A stretch of DNA of 9,526 nt from Candidatus Bathyarchaeota archaeon (GCA_030608925.1 JAUWDF010000014.1:1-9526), one strand, 5' to 3'; numbered from the stretch's first letter, positions 1 to 7,652 are shown. A program made the numbers and translations. Notes: generated by a model not told the origin, from the sequence alone.

Positions 1-423
1 ATTGTTTGGGCTCTAGCAGCTTTCTTCACACTGCTTTTCGTCCCTCTTCTAAATGGATCTAGTCAAGCCATATGGCAAGCCAAGGTGGCTCCTGACGTAC
101 AAGGGCGTGTCTTCGCAACTCGTATCGTCATCTCACAACTAGCTGTACCAGTTTCTATGCTCCTTTCAGGGTCACTAGCGGATAACGTGTTTGAACCTGC
201 AATGATGCCTGGAAGCAACTGGGCGCACATATTTGGGATATTGGTGGGAACTGGTCCAGGCGCTGGCATGTCTCTGATGTTTGTCATCGCAGGTGCTTTA
301 GGAATACTAGTTGGTTTAGTAGGATTCACCTCTCGCGTTGTACGAAACGTAGAGGACATTTTGCCAGATCACAAATCTGAGGATACTCCACCTGACACAG
401 CATCTTCACAGCCGCCCAGATAA
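1..423 (+). CDS. MFS transporter, C-terminal fragment (5' end outside window)
   Basis: This is the last 140 codons of a major facilitator superfamily permease; the frame is open to the window edge, so the start is missing and the ATG at 85 is internal. The segment LNGSSQAIWQAKV followed by PDVQGRVFATR is the conserved TM10-TM11 loop of drug-exporter-type MFS proteins (the MFS_3/EntS-like and macrolide-efflux-like groups). Three hydrophobic segments follow the usual C-terminal order: about residues 3-18, 48-65 and 92-112. The tail after the last helix is short, hydrophilic and rich in Asp, Pro and Ser. The likely role is proton-driven export of a small molecule across the cytoplasmic membrane; the substrate cannot be told. 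A second MFS gene follows on the same strand, but about 350 bases away and from a different MFS subgroup, so co-transcription is doubtful. Confidence 0.85.
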   Translation: MVWALAAFFTLLFVPLLNGSSQAIWQAKVAPDVQGRVFATRIVISQLAVPVSMLLSGSLADNVFEPAMMPGSNWAHIFGILVGTGPGAGMSLMFVIAGALGILVGLVGFTSRVVRNVEDILPDHKSEDTPPDTASSQPPR

Positions 424-457
424 TAATCCACGGGGATAAAAAACGTGTGCGGAGTCG

Positions 458-504
458 GCTACATGTATATTAAAGTACACACGACCGTAGCGTAATTCCC
501 TTTT
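458..504 (+). terminator. Possible terminator of the first MFS gene
   Basis: A two-part stem (458-462 GCTAC with 487-491 GTAGC, then 464-467 TGTA with 476-479 TACA) is followed at 501-505 by a run of five T. It lies about 35 bases after the stop codon. Archaeal termination mainly needs the T-run, so the hairpin may be incidental. Confidence 0.35.
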
Positions 505-681
505 TAATCTTGGTTTCTACACTCAGCGCAACTGTTTACCTGAATTTGTGACTTTTGTTGCTAGGAAACTACTAGGGTGTCCACATAGTGTCGGCGCACG
601 CGCATGGAAAACAATTGTGAATTAAGCTAAATTTAAAGACAAGACGTGGCCAAACAACTTTTTCTTGACAAGTATTAAAAG

Positions 682-742
682 ACCAATCAACAATACGTGC
701 ATCCCTTTTAAGTGGGAATTGGTATCTAGGAAGAGGATTTGT
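682..742 (+). promoter_or_regulatory. Leader hairpin and strong SD before the second MFS gene
   Basis: ACCAAT at 682-687 can pair with ATTGGT at 718-723, and TCCC (702-705) with GGGA (714-717), giving a bulged stem. It ends five bases before a good SD, AGGAAGAGG at 728-736, which is six bases from an ATG at 743. That ATG is not in the frame of the transporter (see the MFS gene at 780). A possible box A lies at 671-680 (AGTATTAAAA). The rest of 424-779 shows no coding capacity; it contains a GC-rich alternating stretch at 594-606. Confidence 0.4.
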
Positions 743-779
743 ATGTACCAAAGTTCCAAGAAAATATGGAAATTAGCAT

Positions 780-2051
780 GTGAGGGTGCAAAGGTTGAAC
801 CAGAAAGAGGATTCGGTACGCTTTGGCTTCATGTCCAGCAATTACTTAGTGCTAACCCTCACGGCAATGCTATGGGGAATACCTGCAAGTATCTGTAACA
901 CCTACTTCTCCTTATACGTCTTCGAATTGGGTGGAACTGAGACAACTATCGGTTTAATAACAGCTTTGGGAAGCGCCACTTTCGTCATATTTGCAATATT
1001 AGGGGGCTATATAGCGGACTCGTATGGTCGACGAAAACTAATTTGCGTGATGACGACATTTCTAGGTTTTAGCCAACTTCTTATCGCATTTGCACCCAAC
1101 TGGCAATTCCTATCTTTCGCTGTGATCATAGTGAATGTAGGCTGGGTTTTCGAACCTGCCTATTGGGCAATACTGGCGGACTCTATAAACGAGCAAAGAA
1201 GAGGAACAGCCTTCGCTGTCTACAGCTGCCTAAGTTTCCTTCCATGGGTTATAATGCCTTCAATAGGCGGTTACTTCATTGACATTTACGGCGTTCAAAA
1301 TTCCATTCGATGGTCCTATGGCACTCTAGCCATAGCGGGAATCGCTTCAGGAATATTGAGATGGTTTTTCCTTGAAGAAACACTCTCCGTGGAAAACAAG
1401 AACACTGGAGGAGTACGATTCAGTTTGAAAGATTTAGGAAAACTGGTAAAAACTGCCTTCAAGGCACACTTACAAATATGGTCATGGATGCCCAAGCCAG
1501 CTCTTGCTCTAGCAGTCATATATATCGTTTGGGCCTTTGAATTCGGATTAGTGGAGCCCTATTGGATAGTCTATGCTTCTGACATCATCGGAATAACATT
1601 TGCACAATGGGGTATCATAATAGCGATAGGGAGTGCTATTAGCATCGTTTCAAAAATTCTCTTAGTCGGTAGATTATTGGATAGATTTAGTCGAAGGACA
1701 ATTCTACTTATAATAACAGCTCTCGATATGTTCACATACATACTTTTCATTCATTGTGGCATGTTTGTCCAAGTTTTAGCTTTATGGATCGGTGGCTCGT
1801 TGATATGGGCATTTTATGAACCTACATACTCATCTTTAGAAGCAGACTTCATTCCAGAGGCTAGAAGAGGAAGGGTGTTCGCTGCGTTTGGAGTGGCGTG
1901 GTCAACTTTCAATGTTCCTGCCAGTCTTATTGGAGGATTCGTCTATGAGCAAGTTAGTCCAGATTTATCTTTCATTTTAGCTTCGATAAGTATCCTGGTA
2001 TGTTTCGTGCTGACAGCTCTATTTATCAAACGGAAAAAAAGTAGGGAATAA
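780..2051 (+). CDS. MFS transporter, 12-helix, start region frame-disturbed
   Basis: This encodes a major facilitator superfamily permease of 423 residues, a normal MFS length. Motif A of the TM2-TM3 loop is clear (GGYIADSYGRRK, about residues 79-90), and a second copy sits at the TM8-TM9 loop (GRLLDRFSRRT), as expected for the two six-helix halves. The C-terminus is short and basic (KRKKSRE). The substrate is unknown. A TAG at 774-776 closes the frame upstream, so GTG 780 is the most distal start; TTG 795 and ATG 831 are alternatives, and none has a good SD. The only strong SD (728-736) serves ATG 743 in another frame. That frame reads a plausible N-terminus (MYQSSKKIWKLACEGAKVEP), which would join this protein after one extra base around 805-830. 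So either the gene is frameshifted near its start, naturally or by sequence error, or a leader peptide overlaps it. The family call is firm; the start is not. Confidence 0.85.
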   Translation: MRVQRLNQKEDSVRFGFMSSNYLVLTLTAMLWGIPASICNTYFSLYVFELGGTETTIGLITALGSATFVIFAILGGYIADSYGRRKLICVMTTFLGFSQLLIAFAPNWQFLSFAVIIVNVGWVFEPAYWAILADSINEQRRGTAFAVYSCLSFLPWVIMPSIGGYFIDIYGVQNSIRWSYGTLAIAGIASGILRWFFLEETLSVENKNTGGVRFSLKDLGKLVKTAFKAHLQIWSWMPKPALALAVIYIVWAFEFGLVEPYWIVYASDIIGITFAQWGIIIAIGSAISIVSKILLVGRLLDRFSRRTILLIITALDMFTYILFIHCGMFVQVLALWIGGSLIWAFYEPTYSSLEADFIPEARRGRVFAAFGVAWSTFNVPASLIGGFVYEQVSPDLSFILASISILVCFVLTALFIKRKKSRE

Positions 2052-2070
2052 GCCTTCGAGCACGAAATTG

Positions 2071-2366
2071 CTATACTGTTATGACAAGTGCTTGGAACAG
2101 AATATAAGTTAGTATTAACATTGCTCCATCAACTTTTGAGACTCCCCACCTCATGATGAAGCGCCAGAATATGACGGTTGTTATTAACGCGAATGGGAGA
2201 ATGCGCGCGCGCAACAATGCAAGGATTATGAGCCTGCAGAAGCTTCGCTCAACCCTGTCATTTCTATGAGTTTTTCCACTGAATTTATGACAAAGTGACT
2301 GGCTGACGCTAAACCAACCAGTGAGGCAATTAAGATCAGCAGTTGAACCAAGGGGTCTTCCAGCAT
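2071..2366 (-). pseudogene. Remnant of a Na+/Ca2+ exchanger-like (CaCA) membrane protein
   Basis: An ATG at 2366 has a good SD (GGAG, four bases upstream) and opens MLEDPLVQLLILIASLVG, then SHFVINSVEKLIEMTGLS. This resembles the first helix and start of the first alpha repeat of CaCA-family exchangers. The frame stops at 2226-2228. One frame over, from about 2232 down to a TAG at 2071-2073, comes a typical CaCA C-terminus: hydrophobic helix, then RWGVSKVDGAMLILTYILFQ, where the family has a basic loop, a small-residue/Gly motif and the last helix ending in a Tyr-rich stretch. Roughly 200 residues of the middle, including both ion-binding alpha motifs, are absent, so this is an internal deletion plus frame change. 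The remnant is convergent with the MFS gene (19 bases apart). A (GC)5 tract lies inside it. Family assignment is by pattern only. Confidence 0.55.
2203..2212. repeat. CG-alternating tract, copy 1
   Basis: Ten bases of pure GC alternation, (GC)5, inside the exchanger remnant. TTGTT at 2178-2182 and AACAA at 2213-2217 form a weak inverted repeat that places the tract at its right arm; CGCG at 2188-2191 could pair with part of the tract. Confidence 0.6.
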
Positions 2367-2448
2367 AATGCTCCAGCTTTCTCTTCTGTAGGCTAAATAT
2401 GCTTTATGTGATACACACTGAAAAATTTCAACATCTCTTAGTATAGAA

Positions 2449-2502
2449 AAGATATAATCCCCTATGCTGAACATATATCTCGTTAAGCATCGTGGAACGG
2501 AG
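2449..2502 (+). promoter_or_regulatory. Candidate box A and SD of the top6 operon
   Basis: AAGATATAAT at 2449-2458 is a plausible box A that would start transcription near 2480, about 30 bases before the gene; ACATATATCT at 2471-2480 is an alternative. GGAG at 2499-2502 sits eight bases before ATG 2511 and fixes that start. Confidence 0.45.
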
Positions 2503-2510
2503 AAGACGGT

Positions 2511-4040
2511 ATGGTAAGCCAAGCATTTGAAGAGATTAGTCCAGCCGACTTCTTCTACCGCAATAGAGAAATCGCTGGTTTTACAAATCCATCAAGAGCC
2601 ATATTCGCTGCGATAAGAGAACTAGTGGAAAACTCGTTAGATGCCTCGGAATCAGCGGAAGTTCCTCCAGATGTTTTTGTGAGTCTGACTTTGAACGAGG
2701 AAGGAAGACCTGAATTAGAAACCTACAAACTTAGAGTTGAAGACAATGGGTCAGGCATCACCTCACGCCACATTCCATCAGCTTTCGGTCAAGTCCTCTT
2801 TGGCTCAAAATACAAGCTCAAGCAGGCTCGAGGAACTTTCGGACTTGGTGGCACCATGGCAGTCCTTTACGGGCAAATAACAACCCACAAACCAGCTTAT
2901 ATTGTATCTAGCACAGGTTCAACAAAAGTATACATTTATCGGATAATGATCGACATTCAGAAAAACAAACCGATAATTCTAGAACGCAGAGTCTTGATAA
3001 ACAAAGAGGAATGGCGCGGTACAATTATCGAATTTTTTCTAGAGGGCGATTACTTTCGCGCAATGCCAAAAATCCTGGAATACTTGAAACAAACTGCATT
3101 GGTTAATCCCTATGCAAACATCACATTCGTGGATCCAAAGGGCCGCTTGTACAGATTCACAAGAGTGACTACGAAAATGCCTCTTCCGCCAAAGGAAACT
3201 CTGCCACATCCCTACGGCGTCGATGTTGAAACAGTTAAGCGCTTGATCAGAGTAACCCCAAATCGAAACATGACAGACTTTATGAAAACTCATTTTCACC
3301 GAGTCAGTGAAAAGATCGCCCTGAAATTTCTAGAATTTGCAGCGATTCCCAGAGGACGAAACCCAAAAAAAATGGGACCACAGGAAATTGTGCAACTAGT
3401 AAGGATGATCAAAAGTTTTGAGGAGTTTCGTCCTCCTAGCGCAAACTGTCTCTCACCTCTAGGTAAAGATCTATTGAAAGCTGGGATCCTCAAAGAGCTA
3501 AAACCTGAATATACAGTAGTCTGTCAACGCAAACCTTCCACCTATGCAGGTCACCCTTTCATTGTTGAAACAGCCATAGCCTATGGAGGAGAAATACCAA
3601 AAAAAGGCGAATTCATTCTTTACCGCTTTGCCAATCGAATTCCTCTTCTTTACGATGAAGCAAGTGATGTTTCGTTTCGTGCCATAAAAAACATGAACTG
3701 GCGAAGATACAAAGTTTCACAAGATATGCCATTAGCCATCCTAGTTCATATTTGCAGCACAAAAATCCCCTACAAAACGGTTGGTAAAGAATTTATCGCT
3801 GATAGACCCGAAGTCAAGAAGGAAGTCTTAAACGGTATTCGAGAGGCAGCGCGACTTCTCCAACGTTTTCTATCAAAACGTGAACATGTCGAAAAAGAAA
3901 AACATCGACTTAGTGTCTTTTCTAAATATTTACCGAAAATAGCTCGATTTTCAACAGAGTTAGCTGGACGAGAAAGCCAGCCTGACATTAACAAGTTGTT
4001 GGAAAGTGTGAACACAAGTGAAGGAACCGCGAAAAGATAA
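2511..4040 (+). CDS. top6B: DNA topoisomerase VI subunit B
   Basis: ATPase subunit of the type IIB topoisomerase, which uses ATP binding to clamp and pass one duplex through a break made by subunit A. The GHKL ATPase domain fills about residues 1-230: N-box RELVENSLDA with presumed catalytic Glu37 and Mg-binding Asn41, VEDNGSGI with Asp78, and glycine-rich lid RGTFGLGG (107-114) followed by AVLYGQ. A helix-two-turn-helix segment follows (about 235-305), then the transducer domain (about 310-470) with the switch lysine Lys418 in STKIPY and the conserved GKEFIA. At 509 residues it is a little shorter than many archaeal homologues (about 530 or more) and lacks any long C-terminal extension. ATG 2511 has a well-placed SD. 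The last 23 bases overlap top6A, so translation is probably coupled. Identification is firm. Confidence 0.97.
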   Translation: MVSQAFEEISPADFFYRNREIAGFTNPSRAIFAAIRELVENSLDASESAEVPPDVFVSLTLNEEGRPELETYKLRVEDNGSGITSRHIPSAFGQVLFGSKYKLKQARGTFGLGGTMAVLYGQITTHKPAYIVSSTGSTKVYIYRIMIDIQKNKPIILERRVLINKEEWRGTIIEFFLEGDYFRAMPKILEYLKQTALVNPYANITFVDPKGRLYRFTRVTTKMPLPPKETLPHPYGVDVETVKRLIRVTPNRNMTDFMKTHFHRVSEKIALKFLEFAAIPRGRNPKKMGPQEIVQLVRMIKSFEEFRPPSANCLSPLGKDLLKAGILKELKPEYTVVCQRKPSTYAGHPFIVETAIAYGGEIPKKGEFILYRFANRIPLLYDEASDVSFRAIKNMNWRRYKVSQDMPLAILVHICSTKIPYKTVGKEFIADRPEVKKEVLNGIREAARLLQRFLSKREHVEKEKHRLSVFSKYLPKIARFSTELAGRESQPDINKLLESVNTSEGTAKR

Positions 4041-5112
4041 CAACGTATCAACATCTGAGAAGAAGGACGCAGCCACAGATCTACAATCTTTAGGTGAAGG
4101 ACTCTACAAGCAAATGGAACAAGGTGAATTTCCATGGATTAAAATCCCCAGTCGCTCCACCGAGAACATCTACTACAGCCCAGAGCTCCGCCAATACATA
4201 TTAGGCGATAGAAAAGTGAAACGGAGCGCACGTAACATTCGTCATATACGTCCTTTCACTCAACTTGTTTGGACAGCATTTTTCGCCCATAAACTATCAA
4301 CTCAACGAAAAACCTCTACTCTTCGAGATGTCTACTATTCCGCCCAAGCCTACGAAATGTCTTTCAAAGACCAATCGGAATCTGACAACATAATCACGGA
4401 CCTTGAAACAGCGATAGGTTCTGCAAGAGAAGACTTTAACATTTTTCCTGAGGAGCGGTCAGCTGTTTTTGGAGATATAACAATTGAATACACGGTCCCT
4501 GGCTATGAAGGTAGACAAATGAATTTGACATCTCATCCTGACGGTTTGATGGTAGGCCCAGCGTTGACCTATAGTGAATTCGTGAAAACGAGCGCAGACA
4601 AAGTGATTGCTATTGAGAAGGGAGGTTTGTTTACGAGGTTTATTGAGGAGAACGTGCACAAGAAACATAACGCACTGCTGGTTTTAACGGCTGGACAAGC
4701 TCCCCGAGCCACTCGTCATTTCATTCACAGGCTTAACAAGGAGCTGGAATTGCCCGTATACATTTTAACCGATGGAGATCCTTGGGGTATGCATATTGCA
4801 ATGGTAATTATCTCCGGGTCAGCGAACGCTGCACATGTTCGAGATCTCACTACGCCCGATGCTAAATGGAGTGGAGTTTGGGCAAGTGACATAGTTGACT
4901 ATAAGCTGCCCAGTGTTCCTTTGACGGAAATTGATATAAAAAGGCTTCATGAGCTCCAGCGGGATCCCCGATACAAGGATGATTTGTGGCAACGGGAGAT
5001 AAAGATCTTTATGAAAATTCGAAAAAAGGCAGAACAAGAGGCTTTCAGTCGTTATGGTCTAACTTATATAGTGGACGAATATTTGCCAAGTAAACTGGAA
5101 GAAACCAAATGA
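4018..5112 (+). CDS. top6A: DNA topoisomerase VI subunit A (Spo11-like)
   Basis: DNA-cleaving subunit of topoisomerase VI, the archaeal relative of meiotic Spo11. The winged-helix CAP domain holds TLRDVYYSAQAY (101-112); by comparison with Spo11 the nucleophile is the second tyrosine, Tyr107. The Toprim domain carries the metal ligands Glu200 (VIAIEKGGLFTRF) and Asp252/Asp254 (LTDGDPWGMH). The N-terminal GEFPWIKIPSRSTENIYY is also standard for the family, and 364 residues is the usual length. The start is GTG 4018; an in-frame TGA at 4009-4011 rules out any earlier start. It overlaps top6B by 23 bases in a different frame, giving coupled synthesis of the two partners of the A2B2 enzyme. No strong SD is seen, which fits translational coupling. 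All catalytic residues are intact. Confidence 0.97.
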   Translation: MKEPRKDNNVSTSEKKDAATDLQSLGEGLYKQMEQGEFPWIKIPSRSTENIYYSPELRQYILGDRKVKRSARNIRHIRPFTQLVWTAFFAHKLSTQRKTSTLRDVYYSAQAYEMSFKDQSESDNIITDLETAIGSAREDFNIFPEERSAVFGDITIEYTVPGYEGRQMNLTSHPDGLMVGPALTYSEFVKTSADKVIAIEKGGLFTRFIEENVHKKHNALLVLTAGQAPRATRHFIHRLNKELELPVYILTDGDPWGMHIAMVIISGSANAAHVRDLTTPDAKWSGVWASDIVDYKLPSVPLTEIDIKRLHELQRDPRYKDDLWQREIKIFMKIRKKAEQEAFSRYGLTYIVDEYLPSKLEETK

Positions 5113-5186
5113 CATGCTTGCAAACATGAACAAGATTAAAATAGAACTCTGGGGCACTCATTTATCCTTCAATCCTAAGGTGTTGT

Positions 5187-5387
5187 TTGTTGAGCAGAGA
5201 TGAAGGTGAATCGAGCGGTTTCCAAATTGCTGAGAAAATCTTTGCGTTACTGATAATTCTCATTGGTGCCATATTAGCCTACAACACTTCAATAAGTCCA
5301 AGTTTGACTTTTTCCATCATCTTTGGTGTTGGTGGTTTGGCATTGATTATACTTGGAGTCATCATGGTTACTGCGAAGATAAAATGA
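5187..5387 (+). CDS. Small two-helix membrane protein of unknown function
   Basis: 66 residues, not recognised. A short acidic N-terminus (LSRDEGESSGF) is followed by two hydrophobic helices, about residues 18-33 and 40-61, joined by a short polar turn, ending in AKIK. This predicts a small integral membrane protein with both ends on the same side. The start is TTG 5187, chosen because AAGGTG at 5177-5182 is an SD with four bases of spacing. It lies 74 bases after top6A on the same strand and could be read from that operon, or from its own box A-like GATTAAAATAG around 5133-5143. It is convergent with archease. Composition and frame quality support a real gene, but no function can be given. 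Confidence 0.6.
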   Translation: MLSRDEGESSGFQIAEKIFALLIILIGAILAYNTSISPSLTFSIIFGVGGLALIILGVIMVTAKIK

Positions 5388-5438
5388 TTTACTACCCTCC
5401 GAATTAGCTTCTAATGCGACACGTAACCATGTTGACGG

Positions 5439-5879
5439 TCAGATGTCGAGGATGAATTTAACAGTGACTTCATTTGAGTTTCTTGAGATTTCCATGCGGT
5501 GATAGGTCACGGCTTTCACTCCAACTTTTTGTGGGTGCCTTTTAGGGTCGAACCTTTCTCCCTTAACTACTGCTCTCAATCTCAGACCTTTCACTTTTCT
5601 TTGAATAGGTTTGATGCTAAATATAGCATAAAGATTCTCTTTGATATCAAATCTTACAAGAAGACTTTCGAGCCAATTATACAGGAGTGCCTTTTCGTCA
5701 AAACCTACCACTTCCAAAGTTTCAGTGATCGTGGGTCTTACTTTATCTGTATCAGTCATAACCTCAAAGGTCGCAAGAGCTGCATTTTCGAAAGCTTCTT
5801 CTAACGTTTCGCCATAAGCTGCAATGTAGGCGTCCGCAGTATGTTCAAGGAATCTAAATTTCTTCTCTTGTGATACCAT
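5439..5879 (-). CDS. Archease, RtcB tRNA ligase cofactor
   Basis: Archease activates the RNA ligase RtcB by promoting its guanylylation, and so supports tRNA splicing and RNA repair. The 146 residues match the family from end to end: FLEHTADAYIAAYG near the N-terminus (conserved His13, Asp16), TLEEAFENAALATFEVMTD, the central LLYNWLESLLVRFD, the GERFDPKRH loop, VKAVTYHRMEI, and the C-terminal ILDI, whose Asp145 is the usual final conserved acid. The N- and C-terminal acids are thought to form the metal site of the family. The start is ATG 5879, with no SD in front, only a short leader predicted from an upstream box A. No rtcB is in the window. It is transcribed alone, divergent from the ATP-grasp gene and convergent with the small membrane protein. 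Confidence 0.95.
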   Translation of the reverse strand: MVSQEKKFRFLEHTADAYIAAYGETLEEAFENAALATFEVMTDTDKVRPTITETLEVVGFDEKALLYNWLESLLVRFDIKENLYAIFSIKPIQRKVKGLRLRAVVKGERFDPKRHPQKVGVKAVTYHRMEISRNSNEVTVKFILDI

Positions 5880-5932
5880 TTTGTTGAATCAAACCAAGAT
5901 TTTTAGTTGCAAAGTTGCTTTTTGTATACGTC

Positions 5933-5942
5933 TAAATATAAA
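5933..5942 (-). promoter_or_regulatory. Box A candidate for archease
   Basis: TTTATATTTA read on the minus strand is a near-ideal archaeal box A. It predicts a start near 5911 and a leader of about 30 bases before ATG 5879. The rest of 5880-6122 is AT-rich, non-coding, and contains the CG tract at 6032-6040 and a small TAAGG/CCTTA inverted repeat at 6062-6080. Confidence 0.55.
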
Positions 5943-6031
5943 CAACACAGACCTATAAATTGTTGAAAGAATAATCAAAGTTTCAAGAGTTCTACTATTC
6001 GTTGGGACTGTAAATTCAAAGAACTATAATT

Positions 6032-6040
6032 CGCGCGCGC
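6032..6040. repeat. CG-alternating tract, copy 2
   Basis: Nine bases of CG alternation between the divergent archease and ATP-grasp genes. A short inverted repeat, AACT at 6022-6025 and AGTT at 6042-6045, flanks it. On the minus strand it reads CAACTTGCGCGCGCG, similar to copy 4 (CAAGTAGCGCGCGCG). Confidence 0.6.
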
Positions 6041-6122
6041 AAGTTGAAAAAAGTCTCTGCCTAAGGATGTATTTACCTTATGTCATCTAAACATGAGTGT
6101 TAAAAATAGAAATCATAAATAA

Positions 6123-7436
6123 ATGCCAGAATACATGGAAGAGTCACGGGCAAAAGCCAGTCTCTTATTGGTTAGATGTGGGAAATATCTTTTGCAGGTC
6201 ACTGGTTCACAGAATATCCTAGTACTTGGGACTGATTTAGCAGCACTAGGTACTTCTGTTCGGGCAGCTGGATATAACGTTTTTACCGTTGATCATTATG
6301 GGGACCAAGATCTAAAACGACTAAGTGAAAAAAACCTGTCAGTATTGGCGCAAGAAGCTGGAAAGTCTTGTGGACGATTCCAAGACACTTTCTCTCCTAC
6401 AGCACTTCTACACTTGGCGAAAGAACTTTGTGCAAGTCATCAAATCGACGGTGTGCTGTTAGGTGCAGGATTAGATGATTACCCACATATTATATCGGAA
6501 CTGAATTCCTTAGCTCCTATAATTGGAAATGCTCCCAATACCTTTGAAAAAGTACGAGATAAACAAGACTTTTTCCATGAACTGGAGAGACTCAAGATTC
6601 CTCATCCCGAAACAAGACTACTGGAAGATTTCGATTTAGCAAAAAGAACTGCCAAAGACATTGGTTACCCAGTCGTGATAAAGCCCTATCCTAGTTTAGG
6701 GGGCGAGGGAATTCGAAAGGCAAGGAATCCCAATGAATTGAATGATGGCTTGCGAACAATTTTTGCGTCATCAGTATATGATGGAGTTTTGTTGCAAGAG
6801 TTTGTTTCGGGATTAAATGCAAGCCTGTCAATTCTTGCATCAGGAATGAACACGCAGATTTTGACTCTGAACGAACAACTACTAGGCTTGCAAAAACTTG
6901 GACTAGATGAACCATTTGGATATTGTGGAAATATTGTCCCAGCCACTTACGGAAGAAAGCAAATGGATGTGATTCTAAAAAGATGCACAGATTTTGTGGA
7001 AAAGATAGTATCGCACTTCGGTTTAGTAGGATCAAATGGCATAGATCTCGTAATTTCTGATAACTTGATTCCCCATGTTATTGAAGTAAATCCTCGATTT
7101 CAAGGAACCTTAGAATGTGTTGAGCGCGTCCTCGGAAAAAACCTAGTCAGTGCTCATATGAACGCGTGCAAAGAAGGAACAATCTCTGTGCCTAAAAAAA
7201 ATCGAAGGGAGAATTTTTGCGTAAGGCTGATTTTATACGCTCATTATCGTTCAATCATACCAAACCTTTCAGCTTTTACAGGTATCAGAGATATCCCTGT
7301 TACCGACTCCATCATTGAAGGAGGGGAACCTGTTTGTTCACTTGTAATACAAGAAAAAACTAGACATCTTGCTCTAATGCAGGCAGAAATTCAGGCTAAA
7401 CGCATATATGGAGAATTAAAACCAGCTCATCAGTGA
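6123..7436 (+). CDS. ATP-grasp superfamily protein, predicted ligase
   Basis: A 437-residue ATP-grasp enzyme that probably joins a carboxylate to an amine or similar group through an acyl-phosphate. An N-terminal Rossmann-like domain (NILVLGTDLAALGTSVRAAG, 31-50, then FTVDHYGD) precedes the ATP-grasp fold (about 140-330): Lys187 in YPVVIKPY, glycine-rich loop SLGGEGIRKA (191-200), hinge LLQEFVSG with Glu226, and metal-binding GSNGIDL plus HVIEVNPRFQGT (Asp308, Glu321, Asn323). A C-terminal domain of about 100 residues follows. The pattern resembles the uncharacterised COG2232/COG1821-type ATP-grasp proteins, some of which sit in tetrahydromethanopterin-related gene sets; that link is only a suggestion. 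ATG 6123 has no SD; a 9-codon reading frame from ATG 6093 ends in TAA immediately before it, in the same frame. Initiation may be leaderless, or at ATG 6135. The gene stands alone, with no pathway neighbours. Confidence 0.85.
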   Translation: MPEYMEESRAKASLLLVRCGKYLLQVTGSQNILVLGTDLAALGTSVRAAGYNVFTVDHYGDQDLKRLSEKNLSVLAQEAGKSCGRFQDTFSPTALLHLAKELCASHQIDGVLLGAGLDDYPHIISELNSLAPIIGNAPNTFEKVRDKQDFFHELERLKIPHPETRLLEDFDLAKRTAKDIGYPVVIKPYPSLGGEGIRKARNPNELNDGLRTIFASSVYDGVLLQEFVSGLNASLSILASGMNTQILTLNEQLLGLQKLGLDEPFGYCGNIVPATYGRKQMDVILKRCTDFVEKIVSHFGLVGSNGIDLVISDNLIPHVIEVNPRFQGTLECVERVLGKNLVSAHMNACKEGTISVPKKNRRENFCVRLILYAHYRSIIPNLSAFTGIRDIPVTDSIIEGGEPVCSLVIQEKTRHLALMQAEIQAKRIYGELKPAHQ

Positions 7437-7652
7437 TCAATCAAAGCTTTCGATTTCCAGAGAAAATCAACCAAAGGCTCCCCGATTACCACGGTTGAAA
7501 TCGTGGAAAGAGCGGCTTTTATTGGAGTGCTTACAGCTGCTGGCTCCATATCACCACAAGAGTTTCAACATCCCATGCGTAGAAGAGTCTGTATGTTTGA
7601 CAAGGAATTAACAGAAAGATTCGAAATAGCACATCAGCCTCTAGCCCGATAA
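7437..7652 (+). pseudogene. Possible coding remnant after the ATP-grasp gene
   Basis: Directly after the TGA of the ATP-grasp gene, and in the same frame, 71 sense codons stay open to a TAA at 7650-7652. The translation looks protein-like, with TVEIVERAAFIGVLTAAG, then SISPQEFQHPMRRRV and FDKELTERFEIAHQPLAR. Codons often begin with G or A, as in real genes here. There is no SD and no convincing start (ATG 7588 or GTG 7503 at best). I do not recognise the family. It could be the tail of a decayed gene, or a lost C-terminal extension. Chance cannot be excluded: another frame is also open for much of the stretch. The rest of 7653-7792 is non-coding and holds a CG tract and two small inverted repeats. 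Confidence 0.3.

Noticed and set aside
2367..2522. Upstream part of the minus-strand frame ahead of the exchanger remnant
   Set aside because: The ATG at 2366 has the SD; the longer frame overlaps the top6B promoter and start and has no family resemblance.
3770..4135. Minus-strand 121-codon frame across the top6B/top6A junction
   Set aside because: It lies opposite two firmly identified genes; its composition is that of a shadow frame.
5499..5804. Plus-strand 101-codon frame inside archease
   Set aside because: It is antisense to a full-length, well-conserved archease; no start signal.
6686..7035. Two overlapping minus-strand frames inside the ATP-grasp gene
   Set aside because: They are opposite the conserved ATP-grasp core; no SD and no recognisable content.
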